64,000 nucleotides of DNA from Cristatella mucedo (Eukaryota > Bryozoa > Phylactolaemata > Cristatellidae). The stretch covers positions 4,254,001-4,318,000 of the forward strand of contig WPIO01000020.1 in the NCBI GenBank assembly GCA_009760855.2. The letters run 5' to 3'. How positions within the stretch are numbered: the first letter of the stretch is position 1; each line of letters starts with the position of its first letter. Positions 1 to 10,778 of the stretch are shown piece after piece. The notes under the pieces were generated by a model that was given only the letters and a program-made list of their open reading frames with translations, did not search any database and was not told the DNA's origin. A program made the translations under genes and the position numbers.

Positions 1-1862
1 TCTCTAGCCTGTGCGTTAAGTATGAATCCAAGGCATACCTGAATCAGGCTCGTTGACAAGGGTCTAACACCGTCTAAAACGGTTTGGTGCGAGTGAGTGA
101 GAGGGGGAGAGTGATACAGACCAGTCTGTGACAAGTGAAAAGGCGCTAGTGCCTAAATTTACGGCGAGAAACAGCTAGCTGTGGGGTAGGCTGCACTGTT
201 GTGCTTTGGTGGTTTTGTAGAACAGTGCTATGGTGACGGCAGATCTGACTCTTTCTTTATTACTCTCAAAGCGCACATACACGAGACCTCGATCGATCGC
301 AGCGGACGAAGCGAAATATAACATGCATCAATGGCGTGACTCTGTCTGTGACTCTGCGGCCATTGCTTAACTATTGGCCCCAGGTGAGACATGGTCGTTA
401 GTGTCATGGCGTTTCGTTAATTACAATAGCAGAAGCCGCAGGCACATACAAAATCGCTTCCCCAATAGAAAATAGATTTCATAGTCAACTAGCTTGGCAG
501 GTATGGGGGCGGCCCTCAGGTCTGGAAACTCGTGCAGGCATTGGCTCCCCGTGCTCTTCTCAGCTGCCTGCTCAGGCGGTGCCCTGTCCACCGAAATGTC
601 GTTCAGGCTCAATCAGGATGGTAATTTAAACGTTAAAGAGTTCCGATCGGCTAGAATGTAGGCTACTCGACAGCCATTCGAACGAGGCAGTCGCCAACTC
701 TGCCCATCGCGATCAGCCGGTCATACATGCAGCCCACCTTTAGGCAAAGCTGGGCCACAGCTTCCACTGTCAGGCGGTTTCCACAGGTCACCTCCATGCG
801 AACCTCGATGGCCGGATCATGTTGCCTAGCGACGCGGCTACCTTCGGATAGTCTTCTAGCGCGCAGGTAAAATAAGAATAAATAGAAAACCGATCATGGG
901 ACCGCGTGCTTAGTAGGTCGTGACGTCAACAACTGAGCAAACACACCACGTACTTACGCAGAGTGCAAGAGGAGACTTCGGCTCTCAGCAGAAAACGCGA
1001 ATCTTCAGATGCGCTCGCTCACCGCACGGGCTCCACGGGATGATCCGGCTCTGTAAAACCACTCCGTTTCACTCTTACGACCTAGTCATTCTCGGGGTTC
1101 CACTTCGCCAAGTCAATCTCGAAGCTGTGCTCCTCTGCGCTTTGCACATAACCGCTCTTGTGTGTGCTCTTCCCCACCGAAACCGCCTAAGTGCTTCGCT
1201 TAGCGGCAGTGAAGCTCTTGCAGCTTCACTCTCGGGCGGGCAGACTAGGCCTCGTCGCAGGCCTGGACCTGTCGCCTTGCCGTGGACTACTGTCTATGTC
1301 TCGGTGCTCCTCTGCACTCTGCACCTAGAAGCTCATGCGGGGGCTCTTCATCGCCGAGACACTTCGGTGCCGCGGCCTCTGAGATGGTCTCCGTCGCTAC
1401 TAAGCTCTCGCGGCTGCGCTTCTTCTCTGAGACGTCGTTTGCTCAGACCGTCTGCACCTTTTCGAAAGCTACTGTCGTCTTGCTGCTGACCGCTATCTCG
1501 CGGTGCTCCTCTTTACTCAGTGCCGAGGCGCTTTTGTGGGTGATCTCCACCCCAAGAAGCTCTGGCCGCTGCGCTCCCCGGCCGAGACGTCGCTCTCTCT
1601 CGCGCGCTCTTTGCAGCCGAGATGCTCTTCGCCGCTACGACGCTCTCGCTGCTGCCCTTCGCCGCCGAGACGCCGTTCGCTCGAGCCGCCTGCGCCTCGT
1701 CGCAGTTTACTACTGCCTCGCCACTGACCGTTATCGCCTCGCCGCTGGAAGCCATCATGCCTATCGTTCGTCTCCGGCTGCTGCCGCTGCCCACTTACTT
1801 TGTTCTGACACTCTTCGGCTGTGATGGCTACTATGTCGGAAGCGGTCTCATACCCACTTCCT

Positions 1863-2260
1863 TCACTGGTATTGCAGCCGGATAGCTGCGGCATCTGAAT
1901 GAGTTCCGCTCGTCAGTCTGGCTCTTGCGGGCAATTGATGGTAAGGGCCGACCGGTGATGAAGCTGTCTCGTTGCTTAGCTTTTTCCCGGTCTCGGCTCC
2001 GGTCAGCTGCTCCTGCTCCAGCCGAAACCTCTCGGCCTCAAGCTCGGCTTCCTCATTCGACAACCACGAGAAGATCACAATTAAGTAGTTTCGCAGATTG
2101 TGGTTATCTATTTTACGTCGGCCTGCCGATCACCCCAACCGTGTATCTCGTTATCGCCCAGACACACTGGCTTTAACGCAATCTAAATCGTTAGCCTTGC
2201 AGCAGCCTCTCAATCTTTAGAAGCCGAGGCATAAAGTTCTCTCCTCCATTAAACATTGTA
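1863..2260 (-). pseudogene. Gag-like remnant of family A element
   Basis: Minus-strand reading gives a charged segment rich in Glu and Arg (EEAELEAERFRLEQEQL), nearly the same as the segment at 56.2-56.3 kb in the second family A copy. Upstream residues in the better copy (PWLLTLEKDVAKLNIEMP) look like a retroelement Gag capsid start. No known host domain was recognised. Treated as a fossil Gag. Confidence 0.45.
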
Positions 2261-2340
2261 TTACAGTATAGCCGCCCCATCTAGTCCATAGATGGGATGG
2301 TACTGTTTTTGGCTCGAGTAAACCATTCTCGGCTCCCAGC

Positions 2341-2485
2341 TGTTGCATAGCAGTGGCTCCGGCGACTGCAGGTCTTGTGTGAGTCTCACGGAGACACAGC
2401 GGGCGAACGCGAGCAATAACCAGGCTCTTCCTTTATTACTCTCAACGCTTACCGTACGGTCCTGTGTTACAATAGGCATACACAA
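2341..2485 (-). repeat. Probable 5' LTR of family A element
   Basis: Starts TGTTGCATAGCAG on the plus strand and ends near CATACACAAAA. It shares the AGTCTCACGGAGACACA block with the Gypsy LTR at 10.40-10.67 kb and the TTTATTACTCTCAA block with 197-453. It is shorter than the other two, so it is probably diverged or internally shortened. Confidence 0.4.
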
Positions 2486-3686
2486 AATAGGCAGACCGTG
2501 TCAGGTCACTAGAGAATGCGCTGGAAGAGTGAAGAAAGTCTTAGTTTATGCGTACTAAGTTTGGGTACTTTTACAAAAGCTTCAATAGCCGTTACTTACA
2601 CAACTCACGAAGAAATCTTTCTCCGTAAGCCCCTGCTAGTGGCGACTGCGTTGTTGTTGCTTGCCCCGTAGCTGGTTAGCAGCTGTGGCTGGCAGACTGT
2701 GAGTCGACTACAAGCGAAACGGGTAAATGGCTGTACCCGTGGGCTTGGGCTGTGCTGGGGTCGAGAGATCCCGTTACAACATCAAACACAAAGGATGATG
2801 TTCTAACATTTGGTATGGCATTTCGACCTACCAAGAATCGCTGCTAGCGCTTCAACCCAAAGTAATCTCTCGCTACCGTTGCCAAGCTAATCGCACCTTA
2901 TTCTTGCTTTTGGTGCCAACAGCTGTTTCTGGTGAGTGATGATAACGAACCAGCATTAGCCCTTCTCTGCCATGTTTTTTTTTACTGACAAACGATCGAG
3001 GAATCACATAACCACCGGCTTAACCGAAGCTGCATCGTGAATATGGTCACTGCGAGCTGCGATTTTACCGACGGCACAACCGGCACTTTCATGAATGGCA
3101 CATTTCACTGACGGCATGCCTTGCTCAAATGCCGGGAGAGATCTCGCGCGATCGGCTTGAGCCAGAGCCCGGTCTCCCAGATCCAGAAAAATTAGTCTCA
3201 CTTCACTTTAGCAGATGTAGGTAGGAACTACTGTTGATTAACAATGAGCGTTCCAAGTGCATAACATCGGTTTCTGAAGCTATTAATTATACGATCATCA
3301 TGCTCTTCATGACTTGCGACCCACGGGTAGCAATTATTGTGGCCTGAAGAAACAACGGCCGTCAGCCGTGCCTCTTTTACAAACGCCACTCCCCTCCTCC
3401 TGTTGGACAAGAGCCCGCTGGGCGGGGGTTCCAGAAACGAAGGACGAGCTCCGACCTTGACCGACTTTCTTTTTGGAACCGACCACAACTTCCTGATTCA
3501 GCCCGTTCGTGTTCTTACCGCCTTTGGAATCGGCTTCGTCATTCAAACCGCACAGGCAGTCTCTGCTCTGAGCTTCCTGTGAGGCTTTCCACAGGCATAG
3601 CTGCAGTGTGCAACTGGTGCTCACCCGACCCGGTACCGTAACCACCGGTAAGCCTGCAGCACACGCCTTGTATCAGTGGACCAGTA
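2486..3686. other. Unassigned stretch
   Basis: No recognised gene or repeat. Open frames exist on both strands around 3.2-3.65 kb, but neither has a recognisable domain or convincing start. It could hold promoter or 5' exons of the gene that follows; nothing in the sequence proves this. Confidence 0.3.
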
Positions 3687-4915
3687 TGATCCACTGGCGA
3701 GAAGACGAGCCTGCGGCTGTCAGTTCAAAGTTTTCAACTTTGACAGCTCTTTTATTGAAGGCTTGTTGCTTTTCGACTGCATTAAGCCTATTAAGCTCAT
3801 CGGATTTGTCCAGGTGCTTGAATAGCAACATCAATATTAACCTCACAGCGAATAACTCTTGGCAGTTCGTTCGTGCTGTCGTGCCGATATCTGGGTCAAA
3901 AAATCGTGCTTGTATGATGGACATATCAACCTTGTCCTCCAACCAAGCTACTACTCACACTTTGCCGGCGCCACCCAGGCTGCTTCTGCTAAGGATCGAC
4001 GGTGTGCAACTTGAGCCGCCAGAGCAAGTCTGTAATGCATTTGCTTCATCGCTTGCTCTCCTCGTGGGAACCACTAGGACAGGCTACATATGCAACTTAG
4101 CTGATGCGGAGTATGTGTGGGCCAGCAAAAAGCTGTCTATCTACTTGTTCTTACTGAAGCGCCTTGGTGCTCCAGATACTAATGGCTCATTTACTGTCGC
4201 TTTCGTAGCACCATCTACTACCAACTTGTGTCAACATAGCTCTAATAGCAGTGCTGTCGTGGTTAATGATGTTCATTATGTATTCGCTCCCGATTCGAAG
4301 TATGCCGCGATCCAACCGAAAATTATGAAATGCTCAGAAGGAAATAACTACACAATCAGCATCGTGGCAGCCTCACCGTCCGACCAGCTCATTCTCACAG
4401 TGCTGGCTGCTCCCAGAGCTGAAAGTTGTGAACGTCTGTGCTGCAAGCATAAGTGCTTTAGGAATATTGAAGCTTACAGTTTTATAACAGAAGAACAGTC
4501 AACTCTTCAATACAGTTTCGGAAACTGCAGTCAGAGTAATTGGACTGGTTTCACTGTGAAAATAGAGATTGGAAGTCAACCCTCGCCCAAGGATACTGGG
4601 AACCGCTTGGACGGTGAAACTGGAAATGGTTCCGCTCGGGCCGACACTAGTTTGGTAGCAGGACTATCGGCAGCTGCTGCTGTAGCCTTCGTGTCTGGTT
4701 TGATTGCAGGTATAGTCTTCATTCGTCGGCAACGTCTAGCTGCACCGGCAACTCAAGCTCCTATAGCTTCTCCTCCTGGGCCAGATCGTCCACTGCTGAT
4801 GTGGGATTCGGCAAACGTCGAAGCTTTCGATCACCACGATTATTGCAATATCGAAAGGAAACCAGAGGCTTCAACTGGAGAGCTGGATTCTGGAGCCATC
4901 GAGGCTACGAAGTGA
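3687..4915 (+). CDS. Unrecognised single-pass membrane glycoprotein
   Basis: A long open frame ends in TGA at 4913-4915. The first in-frame ATG is at 3687 (about 409 codons); the frame is open further upstream without an ATG. The N-terminal part has a short hydrophobic run (LTALLLKACCFSTALSLL) that could be a signal peptide, although it begins some 18 residues after the ATG. The middle has many N-glycosylation sequons (NLT, NNS, NGS, NSS, NYT, NCS, NWT) and a cluster of cysteines (CERLCCKHKC). A single membrane segment (AAAAVAFVSGLIAGIVFI) lies near residues 326-347, followed by RRQR, a proline-rich stretch and a tail with one tyrosine motif (HDYCNIE). This fits a type I surface protein. The family is not recognised. 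A CAG at about 3.81 kb could be a splice acceptor, so this may be the last exon of a longer gene. Confidence 0.6.
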
Positions 4916-5462
4916 GATCAAGGTTATTATTGCCATCCGAGTACAGCCACTGAGCATGTATACAGCACATTGACATCATAGAGCGGCTGACGTAGGAAAC
5001 TCTTATAATGCGGCTACGTTATTGCTCGACCAGAGGTCAAAGAATGTACATTTATAAAATACTCGTGAAATTTTACTTTCGATGGATTGTCCTTTTTGAA
5101 TACGTAGTAAAGGATCGAAGGTCAATACATCCAATTATGGTTTAAGACTCTGTAATCGGGCATACTATCGCTGTTAGAAGATGCCATCTAGCGACTAGAA
5201 ATACTTGGAGAACGTTATTTTATGCTAGCTATAATTATCTAACTGTTGCATGATAAATTTTAAAATTCTTATCGCGAACCAAAGTATTAGTTTATTAGAG
5301 TTCCTCCGTCTTTGCTTACGTCTTGTATATCCAAATAGATTGGATATTTCTATCTTACCTAAATAAGAGTGTGCCAGTTGAACTAGTTCATTTATTTGTG
5401 ACGTTGAATCTATATTCCTGATATTTTTATTATTAGGTAATCTTTGCCTGTATGAAACTGGC

Positions 5463-5468
5463 AATAAA
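5463..5468 (+). other. Possible polyadenylation signal
   Basis: AATAAA about 550 bases after the stop of the membrane glycoprotein, in AT-rich sequence. It is the first canonical hexamer noticed downstream on this strand. Use as the real 3' end is not shown. Confidence 0.3.
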
Positions 5469-5639
5469 ATGAATTCAACTTGCTCAGCGCCGTAAAAGAG
5501 AACTTAATGTTTATCCTTGTACTTTTCGTGTATTAAAGGACTCGAGCCCTTGACCTCGGTCGTCTATATCTAGCTCAAAACTCAGCAGCTTGTCCTATAA
5601 ATCTTTAACCGATAGCTGTCAAATCACCGACAACTCTGT

Positions 5640-5960
5640 CTGAAGATCGCCGTCTCTGCAAGTATTAAACCAACCTTTAAGGTACTCTCTGCAGCTTACA
5701 GATATTTTCACATTCCTTCATCAGTCCATCTATTCGACGTCCTTGTTCAACTCATACGCCCTTGCACCGCCTCTTTCTTCGCTGCTAGTCATCTTGTTGC
5801 TGTCTCAAGAAATTGAAATCTTTTAGTGACCAGACCTTCAGTCCGTTGCAAAGAATGTCTGAAACTCGCTCCTGGTTTATTTTGAAATCCGGAATGCCTT
5901 TGCATCCTTTAAATTTCAGCTAAAGACATGACAGCTCTTCACTGTCTGATCACGGAGCTC
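5640..5960 (+). mobile_element. Degenerate LINE 3' fragment (family 3)
   Basis: Resembles the C-terminal reverse-transcriptase region at 42.8-43.05 kb, with the same order of motifs and the closing AAATTTCAGCTAAAGACATG, compared with AAGTCTCAGCTAAAGGCACA there. Full of stops; an old L2/CR1-like fragment. Confidence 0.4.
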
Positions 5961-6099
5961 TTACGCTCAAGTACACTTTTTAATTCACGCGAGCTTCGCT
6001 TACTTAACAGAGCCTACATTAGTCCTTAATAATAATCGGTCTCCTAATCAATTGCCCAGAGTATACTATCGGTATACTATCGAGATTACAAGTCCCTCG

Positions 6100-6375
6100 G
6101 GAGCGTTTTTCATTGCGACTGGGCATCAGTCCCGCAGCAAAGCAATCGTTCAGGTCCTATTTTAGTAGGAGATTGGAAACCATTGATGTGAACAAATAGA
6201 GATCATCTGACGAATTATTGAAATATGGCGTACCTCAGGGCCCGTTCTTGACCCGGTTATATTCACAGTTTATAGTCCCTCTCTGACTGTTTTTAAGATC
6301 TCTGCACAATTTAGGCTTTCACTTCTATGCAGATGCCATACAGTTGTGTATTGACAGTTCAAAATTCAGAATTAA
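6100..6375 (+). mobile_element. L2-like LINE fragment (family 1)
   Basis: Matches the reverse-transcriptase core of the copy at 39.5-41.0 kb, from the TTCAGGTCCTATTT block through the GTACCTCAGGGC block (the VPQG motif) to CACTTCTATGCAGATG (the FYAD motif). Several indels; not functional. Confidence 0.6.
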
Positions 6376-6689
6376 GAAAAAGGGGAAGGAATCAGTAAAG
6401 GTAACGATGCAGACAGCTCACACTCGAGCATAAGACCGCAACGTGCTAGCCGGCTTTCTACCATACCGCGTCAGCCACCGCACCACCGTCAGCCGACGTG
6501 TAGAAATAATGCAGAGGCAGAAGTTATGTATGTTATTAGCTTTAGGCTATGACCCCCGCACCTCCCAAAAAGGCTTTAGTCAGGTAACTACTTCAGAAAG
6601 CAACACTAGACCAGGAGAGCTTGAGCAGTCTCCTTTCTGCCGTTCCTGGAAAAAACAATGGAACGAGGAATGGCAAACAAGCTTAACTC

Positions 6690-7097
6690 ATAAATTGAAA
6701 CTTCAAACCTTGCTAGTAAGTTCCAGTCTGGTTTTAGAGCTAATCACGCCACAGAGTCAGCATTTCTTTGGGTGTACAACGACGTACTTATGGATTGCAG
6801 ACATGGGTAGAGTGTCTCAGCTTGTTTATCTCAATCTTTCGGCAACTTTGTATACTATCGATCACAACTCCTTCTTGAGTGCTTCTCATCTCGCCTGGGC
6901 ATAACTGGCACTGCATTGCAATGGTTCAGGTTCTATCTCAGTGGGTGACTCCAGAGTATTAATGCAAATGGACAAATATCATCTCAGAAACCTCGGAAAT
7001 ATGAGGTACCTCAGGGCTCCGTGCTAGTTCCGGTTCTTTTCACGGTTTATACTTTTTTATACTTTTTTTTCACGGTTTATACTCTTCTTCTTCTTCT
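6690..7097 (+). mobile_element. L2-like LINE, left part of an interrupted copy
   Basis: Begins at the same place as the 39.47 kb copy (CCTTGCTAGTAAG) and runs to CACGGTTTATACTC. A short stretch containing TTTTCACGGTTTATAC is duplicated at 7035-7085. The continuation of the LINE (CTCTCCCTCTTGCTGATGG) is found 0.73 kb later at 7811, so a second LINE has landed in it. Confidence 0.6.
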
Positions 7098-7810
7098 TCG
7101 TGACTTCTTCGTCTCGACTTCTGCAACTCACTGCTCACTGGCCTACCAGCATGTGCGATCATGCGATTGCAGCTGGTGCAAAACTCTGCAGCTAGGCTTG
7201 TCTGTCGTGAGCGTCGCAGTTGCCACATTACTCCACTTCTCGCCGACCTGCACTGGTTACCAGTCAAGCAACGGATTGACTTCAAGGTTTTGTCGCTCAC
7301 TTTTAGGTCTCTTCATTCTATGGCTCCAGCCTATCTTTCAGATATACTACCCCTTCAGGCAAAGCATCGTACCACTCGCTTTTCGGAATCCAACAGTCTA
7401 GAAATACCTCGTACAAACCTTAAATCCTTTGGAGACCGTGCATTTAGCTCGTATGCTCCCACAGCCTGGAACTCCCTCCCGACCTGCATCAGAACATCCC
7501 CTGACCTGACCACATTTAAAAGAAACTTAAAAACATACCTATTTAGGACAGCATTTAGTGGGTCCTTGTGATTCGTCCTCAATGTGCTTATGCGTGCTGA
7601 CACTGTTCATGCTGCCACTAACCACATTTGCATGCTGACCCAGTGCATGTAACCCCTAACCATGTTATTCATTTTGTTTGTTTTTCAAGCATGATTTTAC
7701 TTACTATTCTATTGCGTATCACTTTGCAGCAAATGTAAAGCGCCTAGAAAGAGATTAAGTTCTCTGAGGGCGCTTTATCAAGTGCAATATTATTATTATT
7801 ATTATTATTA
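7098..7810 (+). mobile_element. 5'-truncated L2-like LINE nested in another copy
   Basis: Starts near CTTCGTGAC within the C-terminal reverse-transcriptase region. It encodes peptides such as RLQLVQNSAARLVC and LHWLPVKQRIDFKVL, has the family 3' UTR, and ends in AAAGCGCCTAGAAAGAGATT, a GGGCGCTTTATCAAG block and an ATT run. Flanks read TTATACTC on the left and TTATTACTC on the right, a likely short target duplication. The frame is open over about 135 codons (7161-7571), so the copy is fairly young. Confidence 0.7.
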
Positions 7811-8370
7811 CTCTCCCTCTTGCTGATGGGATTGCCAAGCACAATCTGGGCTTTCACTTCTATGCGGATGACGCTTAGTTGTACCTTTGCTTTGATCCCT
7901 CCCAGCCCTCGAGCACCTCGAATTCTCTCGACTCCCTTGCTGCATGTATTGATGACATCCACACATGGATGAGAGTAAATTTTCTAGAAACTAAATGATG
8001 ATAACACTCACTGCTTGCTATTCTACCGCCCTGTGCATTCAAGAGCTTACAGCTGATGCAAAACTGCTCAGTTAGGCTTGCCTTTGGTGTGCGTCGCAAT
8101 TGCCACATCACACTACTTCTCGCCGACCTGCACTGGCTACCAGTCAAGTAACACATCGACTTCAAGGTTTGGTCGATCACTTATCGGGTCTTCCATTGTC
8201 TGGCTCCAGCATACCTATCAGATCTACTGCCCCACTAGGCTAAGCATTGCACCTCTTGCTTTTCGGTGTCTAACTGTTTACCTATACCTCGTACAAACCC
8301 CAAATCCTTTGGAGACCGTGCCTTTAGTTCGTATGCTCCCAAAGACTATAACTCACTCCCGACTTGCGTC
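7811..8370 (+). mobile_element. L2-like LINE, right part of the interrupted copy
   Basis: Resumes the LINE at CTCTCCCTCTTGCTGATGG, includes the YADD region (TATGCGGATGACG), then has a large internal deletion and continues in the C-terminal region to about 8370. It stops without a 3' UTR where a different LINE 3' end begins. Confidence 0.6.
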
Positions 8371-8374
8371 ACTA

Positions 8375-8745
8375 TGTATGTACTTATGTCCGTCTGTAAC
8401 TCCACAAAGCCATATAGACTATGTGGGTGTTACGCTGGAGAGTTTTGTGTAGTGCACTCACAGCCTAAGCCGCTTTCGGTACGCATTCGGTAGCCAACAG
8501 ACTTTATTCATCTCACGCAACGAAGAGAAATTGGGAAGCATAGCAAAATCAGGAGAGCAGCTGAGGTAGTGAGTAGCATGGAAGTGAGTAGCAGCTCAGG
8601 ACAGCTGAAAAGGATGAGCCCTATTCGGCAGCAGGAGAGTAGCTGTCGTTGCGTGAGAATCATGGAAGCGAGTTCAGATCAGCGAAGTCAGACCAAAATT
8701 TTAGTTGTACGTTCAGCTTACGTAACAAAATTTGAGACTATCTGT
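8375..8745 (-). mobile_element. LINE family 2, 3' end
   Basis: Homologous to the 3' ends at 30.06-30.47 and 43.31-43.80 kb: TCTGTAACTCCACAAAGCC, then GCCTAAGC(C/G)GCTTT, GGTAGCCAAC and TCGGCAGCAGGAGAGTAG. Read on the minus strand, this is the end of the reverse-transcriptase frame plus the 3' UTR. Confidence 0.6.
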
Positions 8746-8860
8746 GCTAAAACTTCACACTTCCGATCGAGACATAAAAAGTCTTTTTTAAAAGCTAGTG
8801 ACGCGTTTCCATCCTGGGGTCGTCGGCAAGAGCATTCATGATCCTAAAGATGTGGTCCTT

Positions 8861-9381
8861 CCTTCTTTTTAAACCCATAATACTTGAACGGACTTCGGAA
8901 CGGAGGTAGGGGCGTGGTGTGTCGTGATCTTCTAACCTTCTTTTTAAACCCATAATACTTGAACGGACTTCGGAACGGAGGTAGGGGCGTGGTGTGTCGT
9001 GATCTTCTAACCTTCTTTTTAAACCCATAATACTTGAACGGACTTCGGAACGGAGGTAGGGGCGTGGTGTTCGTGATCTTCTAACCTTCTTTTTAAACCC
9101 ATAATACTTGAACGGACTTCGGAACGGAGGTAGGGGCGTGGTGTTCGTGATCTTCTAACCTTCTTTTTAAACCCATAATACTTGAACGGACTTCGGAACG
9201 GAGGTAGGGGCGTGGTGTGTCGTGATCTTCTAACCTTCTTTTTAAACCCATAATACTTGAACGGACTTCGGAACGGAGGTAGGGGCGTGGTGTTCGTGAT
9301 CTTCTAACCTTCTTTTTAAACCCATAATACTTGAACGGACTTCGGAACGGAGGTAGGGGCGTGGTGTTCGTGATCTTCTAA
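8861..9381. repeat. Minisatellite, seven units of 74-75 bp
   Basis: Units begin at 8861, 8936, 9011, 9085, 9159, 9234 and 9308. Each contains CCTTCTTTTTAAACCC, TACTTGAACGGAC and GGTAGGGGCGTGGTGT. The units are almost identical; the main difference is GTGTGTCGTG or GTGTTCGTG, giving 75 or 74 bp. The 75 bp form keeps a 25-residue reading frame open on the minus strand (SIMGLKRRLEDHDTPRPYLR); the 74 bp form breaks it. The high identity points to recent expansion or homogenisation. Confidence 0.95.
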
Positions 9382-10400
9382 AGTACGGAAGACAAAAGTT
9401 CCTTTCTGGGTGGCTCGCCCCTTCAAGCTGTTTCTTTATGGGGACGCTGCTTTATGTTTTGCAAATTTTGTACAAACCTGTCGAAAGGTGCCTCCAGGCA
9501 CAGTATTAGGTTCCGCATACTGGGGGTGCAGCCTTTTTATGGCGAAGTAGAAAAACGCCTTCATTATTCATTTATTTTATTCATATTCATATTTTCCCAA
9601 AATGAGGGTATTAGTATTTTTTTAAGTGGCTTAAATGCTCATTTTATCAGTAGTTTTCAGTAATCTGATTCTGTGTCTGCTAATACCTTGAGGTAAGGTG
9701 CTGCTTGTCACGGCCGAGGTCGTGGGTTTGAATCCTGCAGTGGGCGATCGCTTCTGTGGCCAGCCGGAAGGAAGCCTTTGGTTTTGTCTCTCTACACACG
9801 TTGAAAGGCACCCAGCATAATGTTTTTATGGCATGAATGTGGTTGCCTACCCTGAGCCGGCAACGATTTCAAGAGTTGCTACCTCAGCGTATGTACAGCT
9901 TTTTTTGAAGCTTGTGGCACCCAATGAAAGATCCCGAGCGGCCTCAGCTATCAGCAAGTAATAGACCCCTGCAGTCGGAGCGTGGCAGTAATGCCGGATT
10001 GAACCATATTCATCTCGACTGAGGTACCGATTGCTTACCAGCTACCTACAAGCATCGATAAGTCACCTTAATTTAATGGTGGCTATCGGTTTGCTCTGGA
10101 GAGCAGACATTTCAAAGCTGGCTGTAGGCTGCAATCTTTGGCTGAACTCGATGCTCTATTCCATTGGCTAGCTATTCGAGAGACGAGCGCCTGCCTAAGA
10201 AAAACCTTGAGTCGCTGCACTCGACTTGCTAGTTGGTAATTTCGGTATCACCACACTTGTCGCGGCCCCCATCCTGAGGGTCCGAGCACTAGGCTGCCGC
10301 ACACTACCCAACACCCCAGGATAAGCTTACAACGTCAAAAGTTAATGACGGAGCATCCAAATTTTTCCAAGTTGGGCTATTGAGAAGGGTTGCGTTACTG
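9382..10400. other. Mostly unassigned stretch
   Basis: Apart from a SINE-like head at about 9.68 kb nothing was recognised. No long open frame. Confidence 0.3.
9684..9780 (+). repeat. SINE A-type tRNA-like head
   Basis: Shares GAGGTCGTGGGTTTGAATCC and TGCAGTGGGCGATC with the SINE A copies (box B-like segment and start of the body). The rest of the body is different (GGCCAGCCGGAAGGAAGCC), so this is either a diverged copy or a variant with another body. Confidence 0.5.
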
Positions 10401-10668
10401 TGTTTCCGGCTGTAGCAGCGCTAGTGGAGTCTCACGGAGACACACAGACACGAGCAGGTGAAGGTGAGCGGTGGACGATACTCATCTTTATTCCCCCCCC
10501 CCCCAGCGGGTACATATATAAGCTACGGGCTGACTCACCACAGATTATGGAGTGCATCCGTGGTGAGCCACCGTGGTGGGCCACGTGCCCACATCAAAGG
10601 CCGCACCGAGCCAACCGCCCAAACGGCAGTCCACATCAAAGGCCGCGAAGCAACAGGCACACACAACA
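10401..10668 (-). repeat. 3' LTR of Gypsy element (family A)
   Basis: On the minus strand it starts TGTTGTGTGTGCC right after the polypurine tract GGGGAAGGGA and ends CCGGAAACA, giving TGTT/AACA ends. It contains the minus-strand GGAATAAAG polyadenylation signal and a C12 run at 10.49 kb. About 268 bp. Related LTR ends occur at 453, 2485 and 55423. Confidence 0.65.
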
Positions 10669-10778
10669 TCCCTTCCCCATAGAATGTCAAAAAAGCACAT
10701 AGTCCGCCAGCCTGGCAGGGGGGCGGCTCGCGGGCCGAAACTCGTGCAGCCGTCGGTTCTCTGGCGCCCTCGACTTCC

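Larger units (their letters stand above)
197..2485 (-). mobile_element. Gag-only LTR retroelement relic (family A)
   Basis: The stretch reads on the minus strand as 5' LTR (about 2341-2485), internal region, polypurine tract (about 454-465) and 3' LTR (about 197-453). Both LTR candidates carry a TTTATTACTCTCAA block, which is a polyadenylation signal on the minus strand, and both end near ACAAAA. Next to the 5' LTR the minus strand shows TGGGAGCC, a plausible primer-binding site. The internal part has a Gag-like remnant but no protease, reverse transcriptase or integrase. About 1.2 kb at 55.4-56.6 kb is clearly homologous, and the Gypsy element at 10.4 kb shares the LTR end and polypurine tract. 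It is an old fossil, broken many times. Confidence 0.5.

Noticed and set aside
920-1885. Several 70-190 codon frames on both strands
   Set aside because: GC-rich, repeat-like sequence inside the family A element; overlapping frames with biased composition and no domain.
3687-4915. Envelope-type gene of a retroelement
   Set aside because: No LTR or pol beside it, no furin-like site, fusion peptide or heptad region; a host surface protein fits better.
8795-9381. CRISPR-like or repeat-protein gene
   Set aside because: Units are contiguous with no unique spacers, and the frame is broken by the 74 bp units. A minisatellite explains it.
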